In this document: positions 1 to 7,125 of the stretch, in pieces
How the letters are laid out: every line of letters starts with the position of its first letter
How positions within the stretch are numbered: the first letter of the stretch is position 1
Assembly (NCBI GenBank): GCA_003153875.1
Contig: PMBY01000158.1
Span: forward strand, 1,646 to 18,246
DNA: 16,601 nucleotides
Reading direction: 5' to 3'
Source of the DNA: Myxococcales bacterium
GTDB taxonomy: Bacteria; Myxococcota; Polyangia; Fen-1088
The notes under the pieces: model-generated
What the model saw: only the letters and a program-made list of their open reading frames with translations
The model's database searches: none
Told to the model about the DNA's origin: nothing
Made by a program: the position numbers and the translations under genes

Positions 1-410
1 GCGAATGTGAGTAGAACGCGGACCACGGTATCTCCGGGCAGGGTGACAGAGGCGAGCTGGCGCTGGGCCGCCTGCGCAGCCAGGCACTTGGCGAGCCCGG
101 ACTCGCCTACCGGCTCCGCCTTGCGGACAGCCCCATTTGCGGACAGGTCGAGCGTCAGGTTGACAAACTGATCCTTGCCGACGTCGTTCTGGGCACATGC
201 CTGAGCCCAGGCCCGCGTAGCCTGAGCGAGCGCGGGCAGCAGCATCTCCTCGCGTCCCCCCGGCTCCGCTACCACCCTGCCCCCCCGCAGCCGCTCCCCC
301 GGCAAGTCCAGCCTCCATCCAACGCCGGCAACCGGCTTCGTGCGGCCCGAAGGCCTGCACGCGGCTACGGCAAGAAACAGAACCAAGCTACCAAGCAGCG
401 CTCTCGTCAT
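1..410 (-). CDS. Lipoprotein of unknown function, C-terminus cut by the window edge
   Basis: The reading frame is open from an ATG at 408-410 to the window edge, giving 136 residues with no stop. The N-terminus is a lipoprotein signal: Met-Thr-Arg, a hydrophobic stretch, then the lipobox VAAC with Cys18. The mature part has a short spacer, then a region rich in Ala and Gln (about residues 55-80), then a segment containing FVNLTLDLSANGAVRKAEP and a Cys (AKCLAAQ). This alternation of a beta strand, a GAV turn and a conserved Cys recalls the AgmX/TonB-C-like tails of myxobacterial proteins, but that likeness is weak and is inference. No good Shine-Dalgarno sequence precedes the ATG. A terminator lies just upstream, so the gene is probably not co-transcribed with the small lipoprotein gene before it. 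Confidence 0.7.
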   Translation of the reverse strand, partial: MTRALLGSLVLFLAVAACRPSGRTKPVAGVGWRLDLPGERLRGGRVVAEPGGREEMLLPALAQATRAWAQACAQNDVGKDQFVNLTLDLSANGAVRKAEPVGESGLAKCLAAQAAQRQLASVTLPGDTVVRVLLTF

Positions 411-411
411 G

Positions 412-456
412 ATAGACAAAGAAACAGTAGGGGCCACAAGACACCGTGGCCCCTAC
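412..456 (-). terminator. Intrinsic terminator of the small lipoprotein gene
   Basis: A perfect 11-bp inverted repeat, GTAGGGGCCAC at 427-437 and GTGGCCCCTAC at 446-456, encloses an 8-nt loop. On the minus strand it is followed by a T-rich run (TGTTTCTTTGTC). It begins 18 bp after the stop codon of the 70-residue lipoprotein gene. It fits a rho-independent terminator on that strand and separates that gene from the next lipoprotein gene. Confidence 0.85.
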
Positions 457-474
457 CGGTTCTCTGTGTTCGAA

Positions 475-687
475 CTATGGGCCCAGCACCTCGGTGCAGT
501 TCATGTTGTTGCCCGCCGGCTTGCAGGCATACATCTTCCGGAGGGCTCCCATCAGAAGACCGTCGCTACGGGCGACGTAGACGGTTCCGTCCGCCGTCGT
601 CGTCATAGCGCTGACGGCGCAGCCGAAGGCCCCACCCAGCATCATCGCAACCAGACCAAGAGCACAGAGCGTCTTCACGAGTTTCAT
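475..687 (-). CDS. Small (70-residue) lipoprotein of unknown function
   Basis: This short gene encodes MKLVKTLCALGLVAMMLGG followed by a lipobox-like AFGC, so Cys23 would be lipidated after export. The mature 48 residues carry a TADGTVYVARSDG motif, a GALRKMYACKPAG segment and a final NCTEV, leaving two further Cys (in YAC and NCT) that could form a disulfide. The start at 687 is chosen because AGGAGAGAAC lies immediately before it; a longer frame from 723 has no such site and would bury the signal peptide. The gene stands alone with its own terminator. I do not recognise a named family. The compact lipidated form suggests a small envelope protein, but no function can be assigned. Confidence 0.8.
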   Translation of the reverse strand: MKLVKTLCALGLVAMMLGGAFGCAVSAMTTTADGTVYVARSDGLLMGALRKMYACKPAGNNMNCTEVLGP

Positions 688-778
688 GTTCTCTCCTTTC
701 CTTTTTCCACGAATCGTCCACAACGGACACGGCTGACTACTTCACAAGCTCCGCAGGCTACGACACATTGAAGCGCGT

Positions 779-993
779 GTGAAGGGAAATGCGCCCGCGG
801 AATTTCCGGTCGAGATGTCGACTCTGAACCTGGTCAACTCGGTCTGGGCAGAACGAACCTTCACTCTCCTGCCCAGCTATCTCGACACCCTGGCGCTCAG
901 CTACGGAGCGCCGGTGCGCCTGGTCGACTTCGTCAACGCGCCGGAACCCGCCCGCGTGACCATGCCGTCTTCTTCTTCTCTACCTTCGCCTAG
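779..993 (+). pseudogene. Relic of a bacterial serpin (serine protease inhibitor)
   Basis: From about 815 the frame reads LNLVNSVWAE, then LLPSYLDTLALSYGAP, then LVDFVNAPEPARVT. This follows the serpin pattern of helix D to helix F: (L.LAN.L), (FL....YYGA), (VDF.....AR..IN). A full serpin is about 370-400 residues and here fewer than 60 survive. Directly after the ARVT point the neighbouring frame (958-993) reads DHAVFFFSTFA and a stop, reminiscent of the C-terminal serpin strand (DHPFLFFI). A large internal deletion with a frame change would explain this. There is no signal peptide or start region and no ribosome binding site. The helix D-F match is what I see; the C-terminal match is weaker. 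Confidence 0.6.
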
Positions 994-1041
994 GCGATCT
1001 CAGTGACTGGTCCGTACGGCATTCTTGCGGCTCACAACGGC

Positions 1042-1070
1042 TTGTCACAGACTCGAATGTGCCCTACAAT
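1042..1070 (+). promoter_or_regulatory. Sigma-70-like promoter of the RCC1 lipoprotein gene
   Basis: TTGTCA at 1042-1047 and TACAAT at 1065-1070 are separated by exactly 17 bp, close to the bacterial housekeeping consensus. Transcription would begin near 1077, leaving a leader of about 56 nt before the ATG at 1133. The -10 hexamer lies inside a perfect palindrome annotated separately. Confidence 0.6.
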
Positions 1071-1078
1071 TAGGGCAC
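1059..1078. promoter_or_regulatory. Candidate operator: 8-4-8 palindrome over the -10 element
   Basis: GTGCCCTACAATTAGGGCAC is a perfect inverted repeat with 8-bp arms and a 4-bp centre, and it contains the whole -10 hexamer and the predicted start point. A dimeric repressor bound here would block RNA polymerase. The regulator is not encoded in the window. A role as an RNA hairpin is less likely because transcription would start inside or after it. Confidence 0.5.
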
Positions 1079-1132
1079 GAGGACAAGAGCGAAGACTCCG
1101 ACGGCAATGCCGGGTAATTGGCGGTGGACGCT

Positions 1133-2461
1133 ATGAATCGAATCGCGTGCTTGGCGTTTTGTCTTGCGGCCTGTGGTTCGCATCACGGTCTCGGCACTCT
1201 ACACCCGGACACTGGTGCAGGCGGTTCTATGGCTTCGGGTGGCGCGACCGACGCGGCGACCACCAGCGGGACAGACTCGGCAGGCGGTTCTATGGCTTCG
1301 GGTGGCACGACCGACGCGGCGACCACCAGCGGGACAGACTCGGCGGGTGGCTCGGAACCGCTCATCGAGCAGATGGACGGAGGCCCGATCGCAACAGGCG
1401 GGGACTCCGCTGCTTTGGAAGTCACCCAAGTCATAGCCGGCTTGTACCATAGCTGCGCACTGATGAACAATGGCACCGTGAGGTGTTGGGGATACAACGA
1501 CAACAATGAACTTGGCGATGGCTCAACCGCGTACAGCAGCGCTGTGCCGGTTGTTGTCGCCAATCTGTCGGGCGTCGTACGACTCGCGAGTGGTACCTGT
1601 GCTCAGCTCAGCGATGGCACAGCAGAGTGTTGGGGCCCCAACGCCGCCGGCACCCTCGGAGAGGGAACCGCCGACCGCCCATTTCCGGTCGAAGTGCAAG
1701 GCCTGTCGAACATGATAGACATTGCGATCGGAACATCGCACACGTGCGGGCTACTCGGCGACCATACAGTGATTTGCTGGGGCAGCCTGGTCTTCGGGCG
1801 GCCCGACTCTGGGGCCGTTGCAACGATGCAGGCACCGGTTTCGGTCCAGGGGATGTCAGGTGCAATCCAGATAGTGGCAGGCAGCCACCATACCTGTGCA
1901 TTGTTCGCAAACGGCACGGTCAAGTGTCTGGGTTCCAACCCTCTTGGCCAACTCGGTGATGGTACAACCACATACAATGCAACACCCGTTGTCGTGCAGA
2001 ATCTGTCGGACGCAACGAAAATCTCGGCAAGTGTCGACCAGACCTGTGCTCTGTGCGCGGACGCGACCGTGAAATGCTGGGGTTGGAATGCGGTCGGCCA
2101 GTTGGGCGATGGTACGACCGTCAATCGTGCAACGCCAGTTGAGGCGTTGGGTGTGACCGGGGCAATAGATATTGCCGTAGGCTCGTACCACACATGTGTT
2201 CGCTTGGAGACAGGTGCGGTGACGTGCTGGGGTGACAATTCGGGCGGCGAGCTCGGCGACGGCACGACCGAGAAGAGGTCCATGCCGGTACAAGTGCAGG
2301 ACCTGTCGAACGCCTTGCAACTCGCACTGGGGGCCGGGCATTCCTGTGCCCTACTCAGCGACCACACGGTGTGGTGTTGGGGACGCGGTGATCTCGGAGA
2401 GCTCGGCGACGGGACAATGAACAGCAGCTCACGGCCGGTCATGGTGCAGGGCTTGCCGTAA
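1133..2461 (+). CDS. RCC1-repeat (seven-bladed beta-propeller) lipoprotein
   Basis: The 442-residue protein starts MNRIACLAFCLAAC, a short lipoprotein signal with Cys14 as the likely lipid site. A Gly/Ser/Ala/Thr linker follows, made largely of two copies of a 21-residue unit. From about residue 98 to the end there are seven RCC1-like repeats of roughly 50 residues, each with HxCAL, nine residues between two Cys, then CWG, and usually LGDGT. Seven repeats are the number that closes a propeller of the RCC1/BLIP-II type, so the domain looks complete. Repeat 3 has lost the LGDGT turn and repeat 4 has CLG. The Cys pair in every blade suggests one disulfide per blade in an exported protein. The ATG at 1133 is preferred; in-frame TTG (1118) and GTG (1124) starts are possible and would lengthen the signal peptide. 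Such proteins usually bind a partner at the cell surface; the ligand is unknown. Confidence 0.88.
   Translation: MNRIACLAFCLAACGSHHGLGTLHPDTGAGGSMASGGATDAATTSGTDSAGGSMASGGTTDAATTSGTDSAGGSEPLIEQMDGGPIATGGDSAALEVTQVIAGLYHSCALMNNGTVRCWGYNDNNELGDGSTAYSSAVPVVVANLSGVVRLASGTCAQLSDGTAECWGPNAAGTLGEGTADRPFPVEVQGLSNMIDIAIGTSHTCGLLGDHTVICWGSLVFGRPDSGAVATMQAPVSVQGMSGAIQIVAGSHHTCALFANGTVKCLGSNPLGQLGDGTTTYNATPVVVQNLSDATKISASVDQTCALCADATVKCWGWNAVGQLGDGTTVNRATPVEALGVTGAIDIAVGSYHTCVRLETGAVTCWGDNSGGELGDGTTEKRSMPVQVQDLSNALQLALGAGHSCALLSDHTVWCWGRGDLGELGDGTMNSSSRPVMVQGLP
1218..1343 (+). repeat. 63-bp tandem duplication in the linker of the RCC1 lipoprotein
   Basis: Two head-to-tail copies (1218-1280 and 1281-1343) differ at one or two positions, and a short partial third copy follows. 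The 63-bp period is 21 codons, so it keeps the frame and encodes two copies of a GGSMASGG(A/T)TDAATTSGTDS unit. The near-identity indicates a recent duplication that would change the tether length without altering the propeller. Confidence 0.9.
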
Positions 2462-2556
2462 GCAGACCACGTCGACTACCTTCTCCCTTGCCACGCTGGA
2501 TCCGCAACCCTCCTACCGAAATTCGGCGCGTCTTCGTATGAGGCAGGCACGCGTGC

Positions 2557-4062
2557 TCAACGCACAACCGGCTGTGGTGATGCCGCAGCTGACGCTGCCG
2601 TGGTTCCGCTGCGCCGACGCAGAAAGCCGGTAGAGCCAGCGCCGTCGATGGGTTCGTATTCCCGCTGGTGCAGCGCCCATTCGAATGGCAGCGCTTCCGG
2701 ATCCTTGGGCGCGACGTAGACCAGCGCGGGCGGGTGAGTGCTCCACAACGTGCGCTCGCGATCCAACTTGTTGTCGACGCACGGGTTGGCTCGACAGTAT
2801 TCGGCGTAGACCTTGGTCTTCCTGGGCGCATCGTACCAGAAGTAGAGGGAATCTGGGCGCGAGATGGGATTGAAGGGCGGCGCGATGAAGACGGCCTGGC
2901 CCGGCGAGGCCAGACTGAGGGCCCGCGCCTGCACATTCTCGTGACCGCGGTTCTCGTTGTAGACGAAAGCGTACACGGCGATCTTGACGACCATAAGCAC
3001 TGCCACGATGCCGACGGCGGCCCGCAAATGCGACTGTGGCATCCGTTCAAGCTGTCGCGCCGCCAGTACCGAAAGCGGAGGCAGCATCAGCAGCAGGTTG
3101 TGTTGGAACGGCAGCTTGCTACGGAATAGCGCCAGCAAGAGGCCGCCGGTAAGCACCGCCAGGATGATGCCCTCTTCGTCCACGCGCGATCGGTCCGAGT
3201 GAAAAAATGACCTCGCGGCGGCGACCATGCCAGCAAGGCCAAGACACCAAAGCACCGGTGCCTCGGCTATCGCGTGGGCCACGACGGGACCGGCGAAGAA
3301 CGCCGAGACGGTGGGCTGCAGATAATAGAAGGAGTTGAAGCGGTAGCTCCAGAAGACCGTCTCGCTCAAGAGACCGAATCGGGCCAGGAAGATCGCAAAG
3401 GCGGTGATCGGCAAGAACATGCCAAGCACGGCAAGACCTGCGCTACGGGCCAGCGCGGCGCCGCCCGTGCGGCGACGGATGACCACGAGAGCACTGGCCA
3501 TGATGAGCAGTGCTGCGAAAATGAGCGCCTTCTGCTGGAACACGAAGGATGCGCCGAGAAAGAATCCGCTCAGAAATGCGTGGCGCGCGCGGCGCTCGCG
3601 CAGATGGCGCAGCCAAGCGCAGAGGGCCAGGACGGCAAATAGGGTCATGAACGGGTCGGGCCGCACCTCGATGGCGTTGCGGAGGAAATACCAGCTTCCC
3701 AGAAGCAGAATCGCCACCCAGGGCGCGCGATCGGGGTCGCGCGCATCAGACGAGCCGGACACTGCCCGCGAGAGAGCCAGAACCATCACGCCGACGAGCG
3801 AAAGGTCAAGCAAGCGGCAAGCGAAGACCAGGTTGCGAGGGTGGTCACCGAATAGCAGCGTCACTGGCGCAAGCAGGTAGGAGAGAGCCGGGTGGTGGTG
3901 CTCGAAAAAGTCGAGAAACGGCCTTTGTCCGCTGCCAACCAGCCAGCCCGCGTGAAGGTAGGCGATCTCGTCATGATCGCAGGTCGAGATGAATGCGTGT
4001 ACTGCCGCGAGGCAGAACACGCAAGCAACCAGGAACCAGCCACGCCGGCGATCGAGTTTCAC
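2557..4062 (-). CDS. GT-C fold membrane glycosyltransferase (ArnT/PMT-like)
   Basis: The protein (501 residues from the GTG at 4062) has a short basic N-terminus, a first transmembrane helix, and then CDHDEIAYLHAGW. The acidic Asp31-Glu32 pair falls in the first extracytoplasmic loop, where GT-C enzymes such as ArnT and protein O-mannosyltransferases keep their essential acidic residue. Many hydrophobic helices follow to about residue 390, then a soluble C-terminal domain of about 100 residues. The family transfers sugars from polyprenyl-phosphate donors to lipids, glycans or proteins outside the cytoplasmic membrane; the acceptor here is unknown. An in-frame GTG at 4110 would add 16 residues. 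I prefer 4062 because a TACAAT -10-like hexamer ends 9 nt before it and no ribosome binding site precedes either start. The stop of the TPR gene lies 63 bp before the longer start, so co-transcription is also possible. Confidence 0.82.
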   Translation of the reverse strand: MKLDRRRGWFLVACVFCLAAVHAFISTCDHDEIAYLHAGWLVGSGQRPFLDFFEHHHPALSYLLAPVTLLFGDHPRNLVFACRLLDLSLVGVMVLALSRAVSGSSDARDPDRAPWVAILLLGSWYFLRNAIEVRPDPFMTLFAVLALCAWLRHLRERRARHAFLSGFFLGASFVFQQKALIFAALLIMASALVVIRRRTGGAALARSAGLAVLGMFLPITAFAIFLARFGLLSETVFWSYRFNSFYYLQPTVSAFFAGPVVAHAIAEAPVLWCLGLAGMVAAARSFFHSDRSRVDEEGIILAVLTGGLLLALFRSKLPFQHNLLLMLPPLSVLAARQLERMPQSHLRAAVGIVAVLMVVKIAVYAFVYNENRGHENVQARALSLASPGQAVFIAPPFNPISRPDSLYFWYDAPRKTKVYAEYCRANPCVDNKLDRERTLWSTHPPALVYVAPKDPEALPFEWALHQREYEPIDGAGSTGFLRRRSGTTAASAAASPQPVVR

Positions 4063-4071
4063 GCGGCCAGC

Positions 4072-4077
4072 ATTGTA
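4072..4077 (-). promoter_or_regulatory. Possible -10 element just before the GT-C start
   Basis: TACAAT on the minus strand ends 9 nt before the GTG at 4062, so the transcript would have almost no leader. No good -35 is visible at 16-18 bp. The spacing equals that of TATACT before the gene at 7126, which is the main reason to note it. Confidence 0.3.
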
Positions 4078-4173
4078 CCCGTAGCGACCAAACAAGCCCA
4101 GCGCACCCACCGGCCATCAGGTGTTCCGGGGATGTGCAGGACAGCGCCACGGTGGGAGCGCTCTTTGTACCAA

Positions 4174-5004
4174 CTACAGCGAGCCGAGAACGGCGCGCAG
4201 GTCGGCGGCGTATCGGCCGTGCGGAGAAAGTTGCAGGTAGCGTTTGTAGGCGGCCTTGGCGGCTGCCTTGTGGCCGCAGGCTTGTTGGGCGCCGCCAAGA
4301 AAGACGTAGGCATCGGCTCGGTTGGCGTCGAGTGCGATGGCCTTGGTCGCCCAATCGAAGGCGGGGTGAGAGCGTCCGCGCTCAAGTTCAGTCTTGGCAA
4401 GTATGATGGCGATATCCGCGGATGGGAGACCACTGGCGAACGCCTGAGCACAGATGGATACCACTTCCTTTGACCGACGTTGGTCGTAGGCCTTCTTGCA
4501 CGCATCGAGCGCGGAGTCGTCAGCCGGGGCCGCAGCCACCCCGGCCGCAGTTGCTGAGCGAGCAGGGGCGTCGGCGAGGGCCGCAACCGCCCCGGTCGCG
4601 GCGGGGGAGGGAGGAGGTACGGGGAGTTCCGCGGCCGGGGCTGGTGCAGGCGTTGGCGTCGGTTCTTGTTGGAAGGCGGTCAGCTGGGGCAGCGATTGCG
4701 GCGCATGGTCCGCACGCGAGACAGCCAACGTGGCACACGCGGCGACCACGGCAGACATGCCGAGCAGCGCCCAGAATGCGCGTCTGCGCCGCCAGGGGCG
4801 CGCTTGTCCGGCGGCGGTTGGCTCCTCAAAGCTGTCGGCAGCCGCAGGCCCGGCCGCCAGATCCTCCCCCGCCTGAAAGAAACCGCTCTCCACGATGCTG
4901 AAGTGAGGGACTTGCTCTAGGGGCAGGACCAGGACTTGGCACTTCAGTTGTTGGGCCGGCCGTGCGTCCTGAGGGTCGGCACGGTGTTCGGGCGCGCGGC
5001 TCAT
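4174..5004 (-). CDS. Single-pass membrane protein with periplasmic TPR domain
   Basis: The 276-residue protein begins at an ATG 5 nt after GGAGGT, which decides the start; an upstream GTG at 5037 lies inside a hairpin and lacks such a site. Residues 1-70 are hydrophilic and probably cytoplasmic. A basic patch WRRRRAFW precedes one transmembrane helix at about 77-95. A Pro/Ala/Thr linker runs from about 100 to 165. The C-terminal 110 residues carry TPR-like helices (for example WATKAIALDANRADAYVFLG and KAAYKRYLQLSPHGRYA). TPR domains bind protein partners, so an assembly or scaffold role in the envelope is likely; the partner is unknown. The gene reads in the same direction as the glycosyltransferase gene 63-111 bp downstream and may form an operon with it. 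Confidence 0.82.
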   Translation of the reverse strand: MSRAPEHRADPQDARPAQQLKCQVLVLPLEQVPHFSIVESGFFQAGEDLAAGPAAADSFEEPTAAGQARPWRRRRAFWALLGMSAVVAACATLAVSRADHAPQSLPQLTAFQQEPTPTPAPAPAAELPVPPPSPAATGAVAALADAPARSATAAGVAAAPADDSALDACKKAYDQRRSKEVVSICAQAFASGLPSADIAIILAKTELERGRSHPAFDWATKAIALDANRADAYVFLGGAQQACGHKAAAKAAYKRYLQLSPHGRYAADLRAVLGSL

Positions 5005-5029
5005 GGGTACCTCCGCACGGTAAGAGTCG

Positions 5030-5046
5030 CCCCGCACTCGGCGGGG
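5030..5046 (-). promoter_or_regulatory. GC-rich hairpin in the leader of the TPR gene
   Basis: CCCCGC (5030-5035) and GCGGGG (5041-5046) form a perfect 6-bp stem with a 5-nt loop, 25 bp upstream of the ATG on the minus strand. There is no U-run, so it is not a standard terminator. It could be a leader structure or a protein-binding site; the evidence is the symmetry alone. Confidence 0.3.
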
Positions 5047-5287
5047 GTCAAAGATTTGGGCACCATTGCCTAGTGTCGTGAGCCCGGTTGTTCCTTACAG
5101 CCAGGCGTTCCTTTTCGAATGGGGCGCGCTGGTCGTGTCCACACCCGGCCTGCCAAGGCACGTTTCGACACCGGCACGCCCAACCTGGTGCCTTGAACTC
5201 ATTCTCTCCGCTGAACGTGGCCTCGGGCGATTTTGCTGATACGCTGGCAGATGCGCTTTGTCGGCGCCGTTGACCAGCAAGCTGAAG
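5047..5287. other. Divergent intergenic region, no gene recognised
   Basis: This is most of the gap between the divergent TPR and GH44 genes. Short open frames exist on both strands but none has a start site, a signal peptide or a recognisable motif. A TTGACC at 5270-5275 has no matching -10 before the GH44 start. The promoters of both neighbours presumably lie here, but I cannot place them. Confidence 0.4.
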
Positions 5288-5303
5288 CACATAGGAGTCG
5301 TTC

Positions 5304-6917
5304 ATGCGGAAATGCGTCCCGATCTTGTTCACGTTCATTCTCTCGGCGTTCTTTGGGCTGGGCTGTGAGGGCAGCTCAGGCCCACCAGACGTGACCATGG
5401 TGGTCAACAGCGCCAATGCAGTCCACGCGATTTCTCCGCTCATCTATGGACTGAACTCCACCGATGAGATCGCGACCACGCGCCAGACCGTGGTCCGCTT
5501 GGGCGGCAACCGCTGGACCGCATACAACTGGGAGAACAATGCCTCGAACGCAGGAGCCGACTGGCAGTATCAGAACGACGGCTATCTGGTGCAAGGCATG
5601 GCCAATGGGGACGCACCGGGCGAAGCCGTGCGGGGGGTACTGCAGACCAGCCACGCCAATGGGGCAGCCGCGCTCTTGACGGTTCCCAATGTCGATTATG
5701 TGGCCGCGGACAAGGCCGAGGGCGGGGACGTGCGCAACTCGGGTGCGGACTACCTGCAGACGCGCTTCAAGGGCAATCAAGCCAAGAAGGGTTCGGCCTT
5801 CTCGCTCGCCCCTGATGCCAACGATGCAACTGTGTACCAGGACGAATTCGTCAATTGGGTGAAGACCGGCTTTTCGGACGGCCCGGTGCTCTTCGACCTC
5901 GACAACGAGCCGGACCTCTGGGGAGGGCCGACCGGCACGCACCCCGAAGTCCACCCAGACGCCGTCACCTACGCCGAACTGGTCGAGCGCAACGGTCGTT
6001 TTGCCGGGGCCATCAAGGACACCTGGCCCGAGGCCAAGGTGCTGGGGTTCGTCAGCTACGGATGGAACGGCTATATGACTTTGCAGGATGCGCCTGACGC
6101 CGCAGCCAACGGAGATTTCATCGATTACTATCTGAATTCAATGCAGGCGCAATCGACCACGGCCGGTTACAGGCTAATCGACTACCTAGATCTTCACTGG
6201 TATCCCGAAGCTCTGGGTGGGGCGGACGCGAGCGGCAACAATGGCACGCGCATCATCGATGACGTGAACACCGATGTCGTGGTCGAGGCGCGGGTGCAAG
6301 CCCCTCGCTCGCTGTGGGATCCACACTACATCGAGGTGAGTTGGATCACGAAGTGGTCCTCCCATGGCCCGATTCGCCTCATCCCGCGCATCAAGGACCA
6401 GATCACGGCGCAATATCCTGGAACCGAGCTGGCATTCACCGAGTGGAACTACGGCGGCGGGACGCACATCAGCGGCGCCATCGCCAGCGCCGACGTGCTC
6501 GGCATCTTCGGACGCGAAGGCGTGGGCCTGGCGTGCAACTGGGACTTCGGCGCCGCCCAGCCGTTCATGCGGGCCGCATTTCGCGCCTACCGCAACTTCG
6601 ATGGGGCCGGCGGACAGTTCGGCGACACCTCGATTGAGGCGACCAGCAGCGACATGGAGGCATCTTCGGTGTACGCCAGCGTGGATTCCGCAGCGCCTGA
6701 CAGAATGGTGATCGTGGCCATCAACAAGCGAGCCCGGCCGCTGCTCGCGTCCATCCAGGTGGCGCACACGACATCCTATTCGCACGCCGATGTTTTCACT
6801 TTGACCTCGGCCGGGCCGTCGGTCAATCCCGCGCACGGGCTCACCGGCAGCACGGCCAACCAATTCCTCTACACCATGCCGGCCCAGTCGGTGAGTGTCA
6901 TCGTGCCCAAGCCATAG
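5304..6917 (+). CDS. GH44 family endoglucanase/xyloglucanase-type lipoprotein
   Basis: The 537-residue protein starts at an ATG 6 nt after AGGAG. Its signal peptide ends in GLGC (Cys21), an acceptable though not ideal lipobox. The catalytic module shows family GH44 hallmarks: PLIYGLN near the start, the signature VRLGGNRWTAYNWENNASNA, the acid/base motif DLDNEPDLW (Glu202), a WYPE motif, and the nucleophile motif AFTEWNYGGG (Glu380). GH44 enzymes cleave beta-1,4-glucan backbones (cellulose, xyloglucan, related mixed-linkage polymers) with retention of configuration, using a TIM barrel plus a C-terminal beta domain. The length fits one complete module with no carbohydrate-binding module. Lipidation suggests it stays on the cell surface. 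Exact substrate preference cannot be read from the sequence. Confidence 0.93.
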   Translation: MRKCVPILFTFILSAFFGLGCEGSSGPPDVTMVVNSANAVHAISPLIYGLNSTDEIATTRQTVVRLGGNRWTAYNWENNASNAGADWQYQNDGYLVQGMANGDAPGEAVRGVLQTSHANGAAALLTVPNVDYVAADKAEGGDVRNSGADYLQTRFKGNQAKKGSAFSLAPDANDATVYQDEFVNWVKTGFSDGPVLFDLDNEPDLWGGPTGTHPEVHPDAVTYAELVERNGRFAGAIKDTWPEAKVLGFVSYGWNGYMTLQDAPDAAANGDFIDYYLNSMQAQSTTAGYRLIDYLDLHWYPEALGGADASGNNGTRIIDDVNTDVVVEARVQAPRSLWDPHYIEVSWITKWSSHGPIRLIPRIKDQITAQYPGTELAFTEWNYGGGTHISGAIASADVLGIFGREGVGLACNWDFGAAQPFMRAAFRAYRNFDGAGGQFGDTSIEATSSDMEASSVYASVDSAAPDRMVIVAINKRARPLLASIQVAHTTSYSHADVFTLTSAGPSVNPAHGLTGSTANQFLYTMPAQSVSVIVPKP

Positions 6918-7020
6918 CGTCGCGGATGTCCAGTCCGAAAAGTGCGCCAGTTCCAGCCGTGGGGCGAACGATTACCAGCAGCGTCTTGACCAGGGTGGAC
7001 TTGCCAGCCCCTAGCGGCCG
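6918..7020 (-). pseudogene. Walker A fragment of an ABC transporter ATPase (relic)
   Basis: On the minus strand the frame from 7020 reads GAGKSTLVKTLLVIVRPTAG followed by TGALFGLDIRDA. This matches the Walker A region and the following RPT.G...V.G.D... segment of CcmA-type ABC ATPases. Only about 33 residues remain; the Q-loop, signature and Walker B segments are absent. Homology stops at the GH44 stop codon on one side and near 7020 on the other, where the sequence becomes the promoter region of the next gene. It is a relic, not a gene. Confidence 0.6.
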
Positions 7021-7061
7021 GTGTGCCTCCGACCCGCCCGCATCACGTCCTACGCAGCGAT

Positions 7062-7116
7062 GACCTGTGGTTTCCAGGTCGAAAAAACACGCCACACCCC
7101 GCCGTTCAAATATACT
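7062..7116 (+). promoter_or_regulatory. Promoter region of the TPR/DUF3494/protease operon
   Basis: A TATACT -10-like hexamer lies at 7111-7116, 9 nt before the ATG at 7126, and no Shine-Dalgarno sequence lies between. The transcript would be leaderless or nearly so. An inverted repeat GACCTG (7062-7067) and CAGGTC (7075-7080) is centred about 53 bp upstream of the expected start point, where an activator could bind. The -35 region is poor, which would fit activator dependence. The roles are inferred. Confidence 0.4.
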
Positions 7117-7125
7117 GCGCCCATC

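Noticed and set aside
1603..2442. Long minus-strand open frame (279 codons) opposite the RCC1 gene
   Set aside because: It mirrors the repetitive RCC1 coding sequence, has no signal, motif or ribosome binding site, and the plus strand is clearly coding.
5048..5290. Open frames on both strands in the gap before GH44
   Set aside because: No start signals, domains or recognisable motifs.
7062..7080. Inverted repeat GACCTG/CAGGTC as a terminator
   Set aside because: It is followed by an A-run, not a T-run, on the plus strand, and no gene ends close enough on the minus strand; a regulatory site is more plausible.
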